NCBI GenBank assembly: GCA_027923505.1
Contig: BROI01000021.1
Location: forward strand, 372,001 to 436,000
From: Mayamaea pseudoterrestris
Lineage: Eukaryota > Bacillariophyta > Bacillariophyceae > Sellaphorales > Sellaphoraceae
Reading direction: 5' to 3'
DNA: 64,000 nt
Every line of letters starts with the position of its first letter. Positions within the stretch are counted from its first letter, which is position 1. The notes under the pieces are model-generated. The model ran no database searches, was not told where the DNA came from, and saw only the letters and a program-made list of their open reading frames with translations. Positions 1-10,600 of the stretch are shown here, one piece after another. Both the position numbers and the translations under genes were made by a program.

Positions 1-819
1 AATAGTCGCTGGTCCCTGAATCGTGTTTAAGCAGGCGAGTCGGGCTTGTGGAAACTTGGCAAGTTTATTATCTTCGTAGTCACTCCGCTCCAGCCAACCT
101 TGGCTCTCGACAATGTCCATGGCACAAAATGTGCATGTACCACCGCCACCGCAGTTGCCAAGCTTTTGCTTTAGTCCTTGATAAACTTCCACTCCATTTT
201 CGAGAAGCGTCATGCGTAGATTGTCACCAACCTTGGCGGAGATGCTCAAGTCGGCCGAGCCTGGTTGCTGAAACAAAATTGTCACTGGCGTACCGGCATC
301 AAAGGAAACAACGGATGGCGCTTTTGCCTCGTCTGTCACTTGTTCACTGTCACTCACAATGACTTGCAGATCAACAGTTTGAGGCGCATCAATGATTAGC
401 TGCATTACGTCGTCAAAGGCAAGGCGCGTCACGTTGGTTCCTTGGACAAAAGCCAGTTGCTTTCCCTGCAACTGGTCCGCGTGCTCAAACGCCGAACCTC
501 CGGGATCGACTTGCTGAATAATGACGCCGTTGGACGTTCCTTCTTCCATTTCCTCAAGCAATATACCGAGTGGTTTGGGCAATGAGAGTGAGAGCAATTG
601 CTGCTCTTGATGTTCGGTCGTTGTTGCTGCCGCTTCTCCATCTGACTGGAACAATTGTATGTGACGCGCATTAGGGCTAGAGAGAACAAAACATTCTGTT
701 CTCGCAACCAGTAAAAAGAGACTGACGAGGATCTTGGCGGCGGCCGCCGCTCCATGATGCTTGACCGTCATGGCGAAAGATGATCGAACTTGTGCGCTGG
801 GCATTCGTCGTAAGGGCAT
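1..819 (-). CDS. Plastid-targeted PDZ domain + 2Fe-2S ferredoxin-like protein (3' end cut by window edge)
   Basis: The frame is open from ATG 819 to the window edge (273 codons seen, C-terminus missing). Three in-frame ATGs lie at 819, 804 and 771; the third opens a hydrophobic signal segment (ILVSLFLLVA) ending in TECF-VLSSP, which fits the diatom bipartite plastid signal with Phe at +1. Residues about 80-150 look like a PDZ domain (PLGILLEEME, then VIIQQVDPGGSAF). Residues about 160-273 look like a plant-type 2Fe-2S domain, with Cys at about 223, 229, 232 and 263 (NCGGGGTCTFC, then LACL). From family knowledge, such domains carry electrons; the partner is unknown. The PDZ part suggests docking to a plastid protein complex or protease, which is inference. 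It is divergent from the acid phosphatase gene and shares its upstream region. The exact start among the three ATGs is unsettled. Confidence 0.8.
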   Translation of the reverse strand, partial: MPLRRMPSAQVRSSFAMTVKHHGAAAAAKILVSLFLLVARTECFVLSSPNARHIQLFQSDGEAAATTTEHQEQQLLSLSLPKPLGILLEEMEEGTSNGVIIQQVDPGGSAFEHADQLQGKQLAFVQGTNVTRLAFDDVMQLIIDAPQTVDLQVIVSDSEQVTDEAKAPSVVSFDAGTPVTILFQQPGSADLSISAKVGDNLRMTLLENGVEVYQGLKQKLGNCGGGGTCTFCAMDIVESQGWLERSDYEDNKLAKFPQARLACLNTIQGPATI

Positions 820-946
820 GACGTGGCGAGCGGAAGAATGATAATAGTTATAGAATAGGCAAGCATTGATGGTGCCACAATTCGACAAGATTTTCGTCAT
901 GGTGGTGCGAGGCGGCGACGCGTGGGATGTGATTCTTACGTCAGAG

Positions 947-1158
947 GGCTATAGTATGAAACGAATGCCAAAATGTCAATTACGCCACAAGGCAATAGTA
1001 CGAAACGAGTGCCAGTGAAAACTGCGTCAGTAGGCAATAGCATGAAACGAGTGCCAGTGAAAACTACGTCATAAGGCAATAGTACGAAACGAGTGCCAGT
1101 GAAAACTGCGTCACAAGACAATTGTATGAAGCGAGGGTTACCGGTGCGTCGCTTCATT
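947..1158. repeat. 42-bp minisatellite between divergent genes
   Basis: A unit containing ggcaatag.acgaaacgagtg begins at about 991, 1033, 1075 and 1117 (period 42), with a degenerate copy from about 947. It fills most of the 372-base gap between the ferredoxin-like gene (minus, ATG 819) and the phosphatase gene (plus, ATG 1192). Because 42 is a multiple of 3, both strands show repetitive open frames, but these have no protein-like character beyond the repeat. The array probably lies in the shared promoter or 5' UTRs. Confidence 0.8.
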
Positions 1159-1191
1159 TGCCACGATTCACACTCGTCGCCATTCGCCACC

Positions 1192-2592
1192 ATGGTCGTC
1201 CGCCTTCGAACGGCCAAGCATCATCAGGAGCGGCAAAACCACCCACTCGACGCGGTTGCAACGGAGAAGTCTCGAATGATATATTGGACGCCTCGTTGCT
1301 TGTCGATCATCATGGTCATGCTGCTTTTAGGAAGTCTGTCGCGTCGGCAACTCGCCTTGGGGGTGGTGGCGCGCCAACAATCCTCCGCACCAACCTACAA
1401 GACAATTCGCGCCCATGTAGTGCATCGGCATGGCGATCGGACTCCGATTACGCCACTTCTAGACGAGGAATACTGGAGGAAGACTTTGATTCGTGATGAA
1501 ATACTTGACAAGATTGCAGTGAACACCAAAGTTCTAGCACCAGCAGATACGAACAAGCACGCAGCCTCTGGCAGGGGACCGTTCGGAAAGCTGACGGAGC
1601 TTGGACTACTACAAATGATCAAAGTGGGAGGTACCTTGCGAGAAAGGTTCACGTCGGAGCAGATTCATGCTCGACTCGACGGAGCCAAACTTTTCCTTGA
1701 ACCACTTGGGGAGGTACATCCGACTGATTTGCAAGTCTACTGCACCAACTTTGAGCGAACCATTCAGTCAGTCCAAGGCTTGCTCGTCGGACTATTTCCA
1801 GATCCATCATCGACCACCGTCAATAGAATTTCCATTGATGCTCGCAATACCAACTGGATGATTCCTGATCCACAGCCTCGGCAGTCGCCGGAGCAATCCG
1901 ATTTGGAAAAGTCACTCTCATCGCGTCCACACATACTAGAGCGTGAACAAGATCTCAAACCACTAGCGATTCGCGCCACCAAAGCATTGAGACACTTGTT
2001 GGCAGCTGACGCGCACGAAATCTCTTTTGGCGTGGATGGCGACATTGACAATGAACAGTCTGGCAGTCAGCAAGTGGAACTGCAGCCGCTTGGTTGGAAT
2101 CAGTTGGCGGAAATTACAAAATGCTTGTCGGTTCGTGAGCTACTACCAGAGGGAATCGGCGCGGACATGGTGGAAAAGATTGGCAAACACGCCGCTTGGC
2201 GCTGGTTTGAAAACTTGACGAATGAGCGATTGGTGCATTTGGCCATGCATAAAATGTCGCGCGCCATGATTGATACACTCATGGACGATGATAGCAAACG
2301 ACTTGTTATTTGGAGCGCACATGATTCCACTTTGATTGGATTGCTTTGCGCGTTTCGTCTTCAAATGCCGGCTGTTTGGCCCGAGTATGCGAGTTCCATT
2401 GTTGTGGAGCTTATTGAAGCGAGCAGTAGCATGAATGGCAACGAGAAAGAGCGCTTTGTTCGTTTCTCACTCAACGGCGAGCAACTTAATTGCGAGTGGA
2501 AGGGAGAACCGGTCATGGATATGATTCCGGTGAGTATGTTGTCAGGAAAGATTGGCAGTACGAATGGTGTTGCGTCGATAGAGACTTTATAG
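1192..2592 (+). CDS. Histidine acid phosphatase family protein
   Basis: Single-exon gene, 466 aa from ATG 1192, chosen because it sits in a strong context (caccatgg) downstream of the minisatellite. ATG 1126 lies inside the repeat, and ATG 1276 would give 438 aa. A hydrophobic stretch at about residues 37-48 (IIMVMLLLGSL) suggests a signal peptide or anchor, so a secretory or endomembrane enzyme is likely. The catalytic RHGDRTP motif is at residues 79-85, and the distal SAHDST proton-donor motif (HD) is at about 377-378. Both are hallmarks of the branch-2 histidine phosphatases (acid phosphatases, lysophosphatidate phosphatase, phosphoxylose phosphatase). The substrate cannot be told. The stop lies 64 bases from the stop of the convergent UTP4 gene. 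Confidence 0.88.
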   Translation: MVVRLRTAKHHQERQNHPLDAVATEKSRMIYWTPRCLSIIMVMLLLGSLSRRQLALGVVARQQSSAPTYKTIRAHVVHRHGDRTPITPLLDEEYWRKTLIRDEILDKIAVNTKVLAPADTNKHAASGRGPFGKLTELGLLQMIKVGGTLRERFTSEQIHARLDGAKLFLEPLGEVHPTDLQVYCTNFERTIQSVQGLLVGLFPDPSSTTVNRISIDARNTNWMIPDPQPRQSPEQSDLEKSLSSRPHILEREQDLKPLAIRATKALRHLLAADAHEISFGVDGDIDNEQSGSQQVELQPLGWNQLAEITKCLSVRELLPEGIGADMVEKIGKHAAWRWFENLTNERLVHLAMHKMSRAMIDTLMDDDSKRLVIWSAHDSTLIGLLCAFRLQMPAVWPEYASSIVVELIEASSSMNGNEKERFVRFSLNGEQLNCEWKGEPVMDMIPVSMLSGKIGSTNGVASIETL

Positions 2593-2656
2593 TAATATCT
2601 ATAATGATGTACAGAGTGACGGACTATATTTAAAAGAACTCAGTTTTGACATAGTT

Positions 2657-5600
2657 CTAACTTCCATAGACACGCCGTTGCAACGCGCCTGGAAAGGTGG
2701 CGACGACGCTCAACCAAGGCTGCTCCACCACTAGCATTTCGTCTTTTGCAACGTATCCCAGATGCAACATGCTGTTGTAGCGGAGGCACAATTTGCAGTA
2801 TGCCGATGATTCGGGTTGGCTTGGCTTTGCCGCATCCATAGCAGAGCCCCGCTTTCGCTTCTTGTCTCGCACGTGGGTTTCGGGAAACGTTAAGCAGGCT
2901 CGCGGGAATGGTTCGTTCAAGTCGAAAACCACAAACGCACCAAATGATCCCTATTTAACGGAAACGAGCGTGTTAGTAAATGTTGCCCAAATCTATACCA
3001 GTAGTCAGACATGGCGAGACAACTGGGCGAAGCCGGGCGCTAGCATGCTCTTTGCAATGCGATTCATCGACGCTCTAGAAGATAGGTGCGACGTTCTTAT
3101 GCTCTGCAAATGTTGCCTACTGCTATCTGGTTGCTTACCATGAACAACTTGTGCGGGGCCTGTGGATCATGAAATATTCTGACAGGGTAGTCCTCGGTCC
3201 GCTGTTTCAGCTCATCTGGAAGCGTCAAGGCAACCGGATAACCTGCATCTTCGCTCCATTTATCCAATTCGCGCGCAGCAACATCAAATACATATAAAGA
3301 AAAGTCCGAACAGCCAACCGCGATGCGAAGTCGATCACCTTCTATAAACGTTACAGCCGAGGAAACGTTTTCTAATGGAGGCAGAGTCCACCAGAACTGC
3401 AGCCGATTCTCAGATACCTTCTTGTGTAGATCCACAAATGACCCTTCCAAGCTAGTTTTTAATGTTGCAACATATGTTCCACACTGCGATATATGAACGG
3501 CTGAAGCGCGCGAGCTTCTGCTGGGTGTCATCGTCTTCGCTTCGTCGGTAAATGTTAATTCGACGACACGACACCCATCGGATAGATTAAGGAGATAAAT
3601 TTTATTGTCGCCTGACGCGATTATCAGCTGGTGCAACTGATGAAAACACATTGCTTGCGCTGCAAAACCATCTGGGAATTCCACTTTCAGCTGCTCAGGC
3701 TGCAACTCACCAGCAACTAGAGTGAGTCGGAAAATGTAGAGAGTTGACATATCGGCAACCGCGAGATATTCAGCATCCTCACTAATTGCCACACACGTTA
3801 AATTAGCCGAGCCGGTGAACTCAATACTGCGCAATAAAGTACTCCCCTCAGAGACAGTCAATGGAAGTAGAATTGCTGGAGCGGTATCGGCAAGTCTATG
3901 TAGTTCGACAACATCCTCTCTCATCATGCCGAACATCCTCGCCTTTCCGGCAACCGCTATCGACCCAGTGTTCCAAGGAAATACAACCTTCGGCCGACCT
4001 TTCTTAAAGTTTGTGGTGTCGTATAAACTCAGCTTCGTGTCAATACCACCCGAGACGAGCATATCTTTTTCTGGCTCATCTGAAGGGCCAACACGATATA
4101 TTGCAAGAGCATTGACATCATGGCTATGCGGCCTTTGTGCATTAGTTAGTAGCCATTTGGAATCTTTTGCTCCCCGTCCAGCCGCTGAGGAAGGTCTCTC
4201 AATACAGACGACGCGAGAATCGACTCCGCTCGCAAAAACCATGTTTTCGTCAGCTGTAACCGCCAGAGTAAGAACATCGGCCTTATCACCATTCTGATCA
4301 AATGACTGCTCAAGTGTGCCACTATTTCCGTCCCAAATTTGCACATGACCAAGCGAATCGGCTGATATAAGGGTGCCATCAGTGAGACACTCGAGCGCCC
4401 AAACTTTGGTAGGAGTAGACCGTCCTTGCAATTCAACAGTCATCCGGACAGACGGCTTACAACTGCCATGAGCGCCTAGTGTATATGCCGAAGATGCTTG
4501 AAAGTCGTAACGTCGGATAGTACCGTCAGCCACACCGGCAAAAATGTTGCTTTCGTGAGGTGTTGAGCGCTTGCGAATCCATGCCAAGGAAAGGACAGCT
4601 CCCCCGGCAGGTGGCACGGTCGTAACAAGTTCGAGCGCTTGCGCCTCTGGCTGTACCTTGAAAATGCGAATGCAACCATCTTCACAACCAGCAGCGACAA
4701 GTTGGCAACAAGTTCCCTCACAACAATGACGCTGACATAGCGAGACGAGCGAAAAGACTCCACCTCCACCACTTTGAATCATTCCCCGAGTCGTTCCAGA
4801 GATAGCATCAATAAGAAATAGCGAACCGTCTGGGCTCCCTCCAACAAGGTTGGGTGTTTCTTCTTGCGTCTTGTTAGCCGAGCTGGAGCAAGTCCAAGCC
4901 ATGACCCTGGCTGCTTTGTTTCTATTACCAGCCATCGTCGTAATCACTCGCAATTTCTCGTTCGCGGCTCGAATTTCCACGCTTCCATTATCTCTGCTAA
5001 TGGCAAGGTAATCCAAACAGCCATTTCTCGGAGGAGTCGCTTTGATGGAAAGAATAGGCTTGGGATGGAAATTCATGTAGCGTACGCGATGGACAGCAAC
5101 ATTCACGGTACAAGCAGTCGCAGCTTTTGGATCCGCGGATACTTGCTTTTCTTTCTTTCCCTTCTTGTCTCTCTTTTTTGCCAGTTTCAATATTCGCTCT
5201 TCGTGGGTGACGGTCGACTTGGCACGCTTGGGCTTCTTCGACTTTGGTGTTGCATCGGCATCCGTATCGTTTGTACTCTGAATGCGCCTATTCTTCTTCT
5301 TGTTCGAGGCATACATCTTATTCTCAGGACTCTCGTCTGATAGTTTTACGTCTTCGTTGGTTGGACTTGTTTTGGTCTTGATCTTTGACGACATCTTCTT
5401 GGCACTCGACTGATCGATCGACTCCATCGAAATGTCGCTATTTGAACGCCTCCTATCTGAAGATGCTGTTGTCAAGGATTTGTCAGATTTCTTGCTCTTG
5501 TGCCTCTTTGCTCGGCGCTTGGCCCGTTTCCTCAGTCGCTCCGCCTCGGTTTCGTCGACAGAACTTTTCTCCGAGGCACTCGAGACATTGTCCTTTGCAG

Positions 5601-6006
5601 CTGGCGTCAGCGCCTTTTTGCTTGACTTGAGCTTATCTTTGCGTTTAAAAATCTCCACTGATACGTTGATTTCCTTTCCAACGTCTTGATCGATCATCGA
5701 TGTCGAGACCATCTCATTATTCGTTCCTTCCTTGCCGCGAGTGGCTTCGCGGGTCGGCGACTTGGACTTGGATCCTGTCGACCTCATGGAAGCATCGCTT
5801 TCGGCTCGCTTTCGACCAGAAGTCTTGTTTGCAGATGATTTCGCTGGTGACTCAGCAGTTTGTTTCGACCGACGTTTTGGAGTAGTCACAACACTTCCAT
5901 CTTGTTGGCTTCCTGATCGAAGCGTCCGCTTCGTTGGAGTCGACGCTTCCACTGGTGGGACCGCGTCTCCTTGGCTTTCGCTAGATGCATTTCTTGTCTC
6001 GACCAT
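2657..6006 (-). CDS. UTP4: U3 snoRNP / small-subunit processome WD40 protein UTP4 (cirhin)
   Basis: Two exons, 6006-3139 and 2950-2657, with a GT-AG intron of 188 bases; 1,053 aa. The start is ATG 6006 (MVETRNASSE). Residues 1 to about 300 are low complexity and rich in Lys, Arg, Ser and Asp, probably carrying nuclear or nucleolar localisation signals. The WD40 part opens with VHRVRYMNF and continues with VEIRAANEKL, as in cirhin. The last exon ends ML VVEQPWLSVVATFPGALQRRVYG, matching the characteristic UTP4 C-terminus (VVERPW...LP...YG). From family knowledge, UTP4 belongs to the t-UTP/UTP-A complex needed for pre-18S rRNA transcription and processing. The long basic N-terminal extension is unusual, since cirhin is near 690 aa. 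The gene converges on the phosphatase gene. Confidence 0.9.
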
Positions 6007-6313
6007 CTCTAAACTTTCCAAACTATTGCAGCTTCTACTTTGACGATGAATCCTTCGTGCCTGGGTCGATCTTTTTTGTTGGAACGAAACATTGGAGGGC
6101 TGTGACAGCCTATCAGAAAAGGCGCGTGTGCTGCTTTTAGCTAAGAATCGCTTATCTTCACCAAGGCAACCCGGTTTGTGACATGGTTTTGAGCGCTACC
6201 GGCAGTATACACACGAATAGAGTTGTCACTTGTTATTTAAAACATTGTTAGCAAGAAATACTGAGCTGGATGCTTCACAAATTTGGAACGGCAGCAATTG
6301 CCGTCTCCCACAG
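6007..6313. other. Intergenic, UTP4 5' side / TLC gene 3' side
   Basis: No gene was found in these 307 bases. They separate two minus-strand genes and should hold the UTP4 promoter and the 3' UTR of the TLC gene. No motif stands out. Confidence 0.6.
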
Positions 6314-7409
6314 CTACAACCCGGACGAGATTGCCGCTGCACCATCAGCGTCCTTTGCTAGCCATTTTTGTACCATTGGCTGGAACAAGTCGTATGACCA
6401 CTTGAGATTCAAAATGCAGAGAAAGAAGTGGACTGGTATGAACAGCATCGGCCAGTGCCACAACACATTGGTTTCCAAAACCTTTAAATGGGCCATTTGC
6501 AAAAAGACAAAAAGGATAGCAGGATAGATGAAACAGCGGACAATGATCCATGATGTGTAAAAGAAGGCCGAAACAACCTCTTGAAGTAGGGGCGACTGTA
6601 TACTCTCTCGTCGCTTGTATAGCACTCGCCTCAAAATGAGAAACCACGTATTGACCTCTACAGTTAAACAGGCACCCATGAACCACCTAAACTCCGACCA
6701 ATGCAGCGGAGCTGACAAGTATGCAATCGCAACTGCGTGATGCTGTGGAACAGTAGTGAAAAGCCTAGCAGCATGAGACGCAGCAAACCGATGAGCGACT
6801 GCAATTCATCCGCAAACAACACGTCTCACCTTGACAATAATTCCCGGACTCTTGACACAAATTGGGATCCGAGAAACCCACATTAAATCAATAAAGAAGT
6901 ACAAAATGGTTGTCTGCAGCAGAAACGGAGGCCAGATTGAGAAATACTTTCGAGCGACACTTGCCTCGTTGTCAACGCAACAATCAAACTTACGGCCCAA
7001 TTGAGGTAAAAATGATTACCGGTCCAAGCCTCAGCCGGTCCATAACCTTGCATTAGTTTTCTATAATCCCAATTAACAAGTGAGGTCCCGATTACAAACA
7101 GCTGCATTGAAAGGAAGAAGGAAGTCAAGTCAAATCAGAGATCAGAGGTGGAAGGCGAGAGAATCTCAGCAATGAATCGCATCGGAATGAGAAACATACA
7201 CATCAAAGACGTACCAGTGCAAACAAATTAAAGAAGTCATGCTGCTCTCTTGCAATGTCTGCTTCTGTCTCTCTGACTGTTGGTTTGACAACAGCATCAT
7301 TGCTGCTGCTTCCACCCTTGCTGTTTGAGGCAGTTTCGTCCATCGGCGGCACGCGCTCCACTGACAATTCAGAAGTCTGCGGCGAAGAACACCGCTGCCG
7401 AGGAGCCAT
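6314..7409 (-). CDS. TLC (TRAM-LAG1-CLN8) domain membrane protein
   Basis: Four exons joined in frame: 7409-7215, 7101-6994, 6913-6830 and 6742-6314, all with GT-AG introns of 113, 80 and 87 bases; 271 aa. The first about 60 residues are soluble (MAPRQRCSSPQTSE). Several membrane spans follow (LFVIGTSLVNWDY; FYLNWAVSL region; TTILYFFIDLMW; FFYTSWIIVRCFIYPAILFVF; MLFIPVHFFLCILNL). The HH motif at the exon 3/4 join (VKHHAVAIAYL) and the later EVNTWFL are typical of the TLC family (TLCD/TMEM56 type). From family knowledge these act in lipid sensing, transport or sphingolipid metabolism in ER or plasma membrane. A ceramide synthase Lag1 motif is not evident, so a TLCD4-like protein is preferred. 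The 262 bases upstream, to the CCA enzyme's stop, hold no gene. Confidence 0.82.
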
Positions 7410-7671
7410 GGTCTATATATAGATAACAGATATTGATTTTATCTGCTGGTCGTCGAAGAAACCCGATTGGTAGCTGCTGCAGTCGGAAGGTCAAACTCCA
7501 GAGACGACGCTGGATGGCCAAAAAATGATCGTCGACGCGCTCCACGCACATCGCTGCTTGAATACCGTTGCGACATAGAACCGACATAGTAGCTAATCGC
7601 ACTCCAGTAATAAACTGGAATGACAATGACTACTGAGCTAATGCAACAACTCTAATTGCATCGAAACGCTA

Positions 7672-10044
7672 TTAAACATATTCAGGGAAAGATCGCTTCA
7701 AATGCTCGGCCAGCGATTTAACGTGCGAGCCGGGATGCCCCGTCATCCATCGCATCTGCTCGTCCATGACTTGACGAAAGGCTGGTCCACGAGGAATCTT
7801 GGTCAAAATGCGCTTGATAGAATCACCGCAAAGCAAAGGCTTCTCGTTCTGTATTCCTATCAGACCCACTTCTTGCAGAGCCGTGGCGAACGCATCATAC
7901 TTTTCAATGATTCCTTCTCGCAACTCTTCCTGACTTTCATTAATGTGGTCGCCTTCGATTGCGTATTCTAGGCCGTCAACTTCAACAGCGGCAAGCTGCT
8001 CGGATACAGCCAGTAGAAGGGCAATCCGCCAGTATGATCCAACTTTTCTCAGCAAGGGCGCACAAAGTTGCCGAAATTCCATTGCGTGCTGCCACACCGG
8101 GTCATCTTCGGTCGTACTATCGATCGGACGACCATTCATTGAGCAATGCAGTAGTTCTTCGCAGCTGTCGCCATTAACCATTTGTCGCACCACTTGAATG
8201 TCGCTCAGCAGAATCATAATGGAGGAGACGTAGTGGCCAGACTCAATTATTTGCGTAAACTCGTCGGCTGTTTCCATTATCAACTCAACTATTTCCGCCT
8301 CGCGAGTTGGTCGTTTCAAATCGTCAGCAAGCAGATTAAACAACGTTGATTTACTCGTCTTTTTTCTAGATCGAACGGATCCCTTCTCCTTCTCCACAAC
8401 ACTTGCAGTTACATCGTGCAGCGGCTTGAGGAAACTGGCGTACCATAAAAGACGACGCTTTTGGTCATCGTCTTTCAAAGATAGCTCGTCTTCACCGTAC
8501 GTTTGCTTCATATTTTGGCACCACAACGGAGGCGACCACCTGCAATCTGCAAGATAGTCATGGGTGGTCGATAGCAATCGTAAACATCGCTGAAATATTG
8601 GACCGGTATGAACGTCTCTGGTGACGTAACGATTCATTGGCAGGACTGTAGCTGCAAGATTCAGATTGATCAATAATCGCATAGCTCCAACCGGATCGGG
8701 TGATCGTAGCATGAGATCAAGCTCGGCCCCGACACGTTCGCGCGACACCTTCTGTGCAAGTGCATGACGGACTCTGTCATCCTTGGCTGCATTGGCAAGT
8801 TCTTGGTCCATAATAAAGCGTAAGCGGGCAGCGAAGCGAATGGAACGCAACACCCGCAGTGGGTCATCCAGCAGTGTCGTCAATGGTGGCAGTGGCGTGG
8901 CAACGACACCTTTCTGCAAATCTGTCAACCCTCTGCCTGTCCAATCTTCAACGTGCCCAGTGTTTATGTTGTAAAATAGTGCATTGATAGTCAAGTCTCT
9001 CCGAAACGCATCCTCGGAGGGAGTGCCAATGCGCATCAAATCTGGGATTCTGCTTTCTTGCGTATATTCCTCAGCTCGCAGGTTAACAAAGTCGATCCAA
9101 AAAGAGCCAACTTTCATTGTAGCCGTTTCAAGATGCTTCGATTTCTCCGGATTTTTCAACACCATGCCAACTGTGACAGTATCCTCGCCCTTGGACGACA
9201 AGTAATCGTTTAAATAATCGGCATACTCCCGGCCCAACATGTCGTCCAAGGCGATATCAATATCAACAGGCTTGCCAGCGCTGCCAGTGAATCCAAGCCC
9301 CTTTGAGCCTGGCCTCTTGGCCGGGTCCACGTGTCGTCGAAACTTGGACGTGAGGCGTTCATCGTTTGATCCGACTTGAAACACTTTGTGGTATGCTTGG
9401 TATTCGTTTGTTGCCAAAAGTTTGTCGCGTACCCATCCACCAGCTACTCTCAAAGTAGTAGAAAGACCCATATTTGCTCGCACTTCTTTTAGTAGTTGAA
9501 ATAGCAACGCCTCATCGTCTGTCAGTGTCAAGGGCGGACCATACATGGGAGGTCGCGCAGTGACGGCGGCGACGGAAGCATCTGATTTAGTCATTGCAGG
9601 TAGGTTCGATGATGAAGCATAGTTACGCCGCTGGTACATGCTGCTGCTACCACTTGTACTTGACACTGACCGTCGTTCCTCCCTGCCGCCACCAGTCGCG
9701 CTCAATACATGCTCTTGGTGATGTTCTATTGTAGCTACCGCACTATTGGCGCCGCTGATAGCATATTGACTCTCGGCGTAAGACTTGCTCTTGATGTAGT
9801 AGGCGAACTCGGAAAAGAGATCCGTAACGGCGCATTGACCCTCGAATCGCAGTCTTCGCGAGTCGGTCGCGCATAACGTGCCAGTCAATGGCCGCTTTGA
9901 GGCAACCGGATGCTGCAGAAACGCTGAGCTGCACCGCAGCGCCGTCAGCATGATGAGGGTATGGGCGGTTCGCCGACCAATATTTCGTTTCTTTTTGAGA
10001 CAGCAACAAGTACAGTTATATTGTCTATCGTCAGATCGTTTCAT
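7672..10044 (-). CDS. tRNA CCA-adding nucleotidyltransferase, probably organelle targeted
   Basis: Single exon of 790 aa from ATG 10044. Class II nucleotidyltransferase motifs are in order: RVAGGWVRDKLL (about 197-208), the metal-binding DIDIALDD (about 261-268), RRDLTINA (about 346-353), DPLRVLRSIRFAARL, and SRERVGAELDLML (about 433-445), followed by a helical C-terminal half. The enzyme adds or repairs the 3' CCA of tRNAs. A second in-frame ATG at 9951 opens a signal-like segment MLTALRCSSAFLQHP that matches the diatom plastid ASAFAP type, while the first 31 residues are Cys- and Lys-rich. Two starts could therefore give dual location, which is inference. At 790 aa it is longer than the usual 400-600 aa. 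Residues 40-170 are a low-complexity extension before the catalytic head. Confidence 0.9.
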   Translation of the reverse strand: MKRSDDRQYNCTCCCLKKKRNIGRRTAHTLIMLTALRCSSAFLQHPVASKRPLTGTLCATDSRRLRFEGQCAVTDLFSEFAYYIKSKSYAESQYAISGANSAVATIEHHQEHVLSATGGGREERRSVSSTSGSSSMYQRRNYASSSNLPAMTKSDASVAAVTARPPMYGPPLTLTDDEALLFQLLKEVRANMGLSTTLRVAGGWVRDKLLATNEYQAYHKVFQVGSNDERLTSKFRRHVDPAKRPGSKGLGFTGSAGKPVDIDIALDDMLGREYADYLNDYLSSKGEDTVTVGMVLKNPEKSKHLETATMKVGSFWIDFVNLRAEEYTQESRIPDLMRIGTPSEDAFRRDLTINALFYNINTGHVEDWTGRGLTDLQKGVVATPLPPLTTLLDDPLRVLRSIRFAARLRFIMDQELANAAKDDRVRHALAQKVSRERVGAELDLMLRSPDPVGAMRLLINLNLAATVLPMNRYVTRDVHTGPIFQRCLRLLSTTHDYLADCRWSPPLWCQNMKQTYGEDELSLKDDDQKRRLLWYASFLKPLHDVTASVVEKEKGSVRSRKKTSKSTLFNLLADDLKRPTREAEIVELIMETADEFTQIIESGHYVSSIMILLSDIQVVRQMVNGDSCEELLHCSMNGRPIDSTTEDDPVWQHAMEFRQLCAPLLRKVGSYWRIALLLAVSEQLAAVEVDGLEYAIEGDHINESQEELREGIIEKYDAFATALQEVGLIGIQNEKPLLCGDSIKRILTKIPRGPAFRQVMDEQMRWMTGHPGSHVKSLAEHLKRSFPEYV

Positions 10045-10600
10045 TTCTTTGGTCGTGACTAACTTTATAGAGGTACGACGTAGATTCGATCTGGAAAGGG
10101 GCGCCGGAAAATGGAGCAGTTGTATGTAATCAGTTGCTTCAAAGTTGAATAGGTCGTAATGAGAGTGAACGGATTGTCGTGTCTATCAACTTCTAGTTTA
10201 TACTACGGTAGGCCAGCTGTCGTATTGTGCAGAATCTGACGCAGTCCCGACGAGCTGCTCCCATGGTGGGGAGGCGTCGTTGATGTGTTCCAACAATCGT
10301 TCTTTATTAAGGTGCGGGTGAATTGAATGACAAGATCGCGTCGCACAGCCACTGGCTATGGACACGTCAGTCGAGCGATTACGTTGACGCCATGGGCTTA
10401 TCAAATCCAATCATCGTGACAGGTTGACGTCATGCCTTCTCTTGTTACTTAACAAAATGCACGGGGAAGAAGAACCCGAACGGAGAACGTCAATTATAGC
10501 GTTCTCGGTTCGTGACGAACGCGAGGCGAAGACGGATGGCCACACATCATCGTCGCTTCCCTCATCATAAAAACACAAACTGAGTCCTGCGGACCGCTGG
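10045..10600. other. Intergenic, divergent promoter region
   Basis: These 556 bases lie between the minus-strand CCA enzyme and a plus-strand spliced gene. Short open frames on the minus strand (for example 10198-10410) show no family likeness and no convincing start. I found no RNA gene or repeat. Confidence 0.6.

Noticed and set aside
936-1217. Minus-strand 93-codon frame with a 14-residue repeat (FTGTRFVLLP)
   Set aside because: It is the 42-bp minisatellite translated; it lies in the promoter of two better supported genes.
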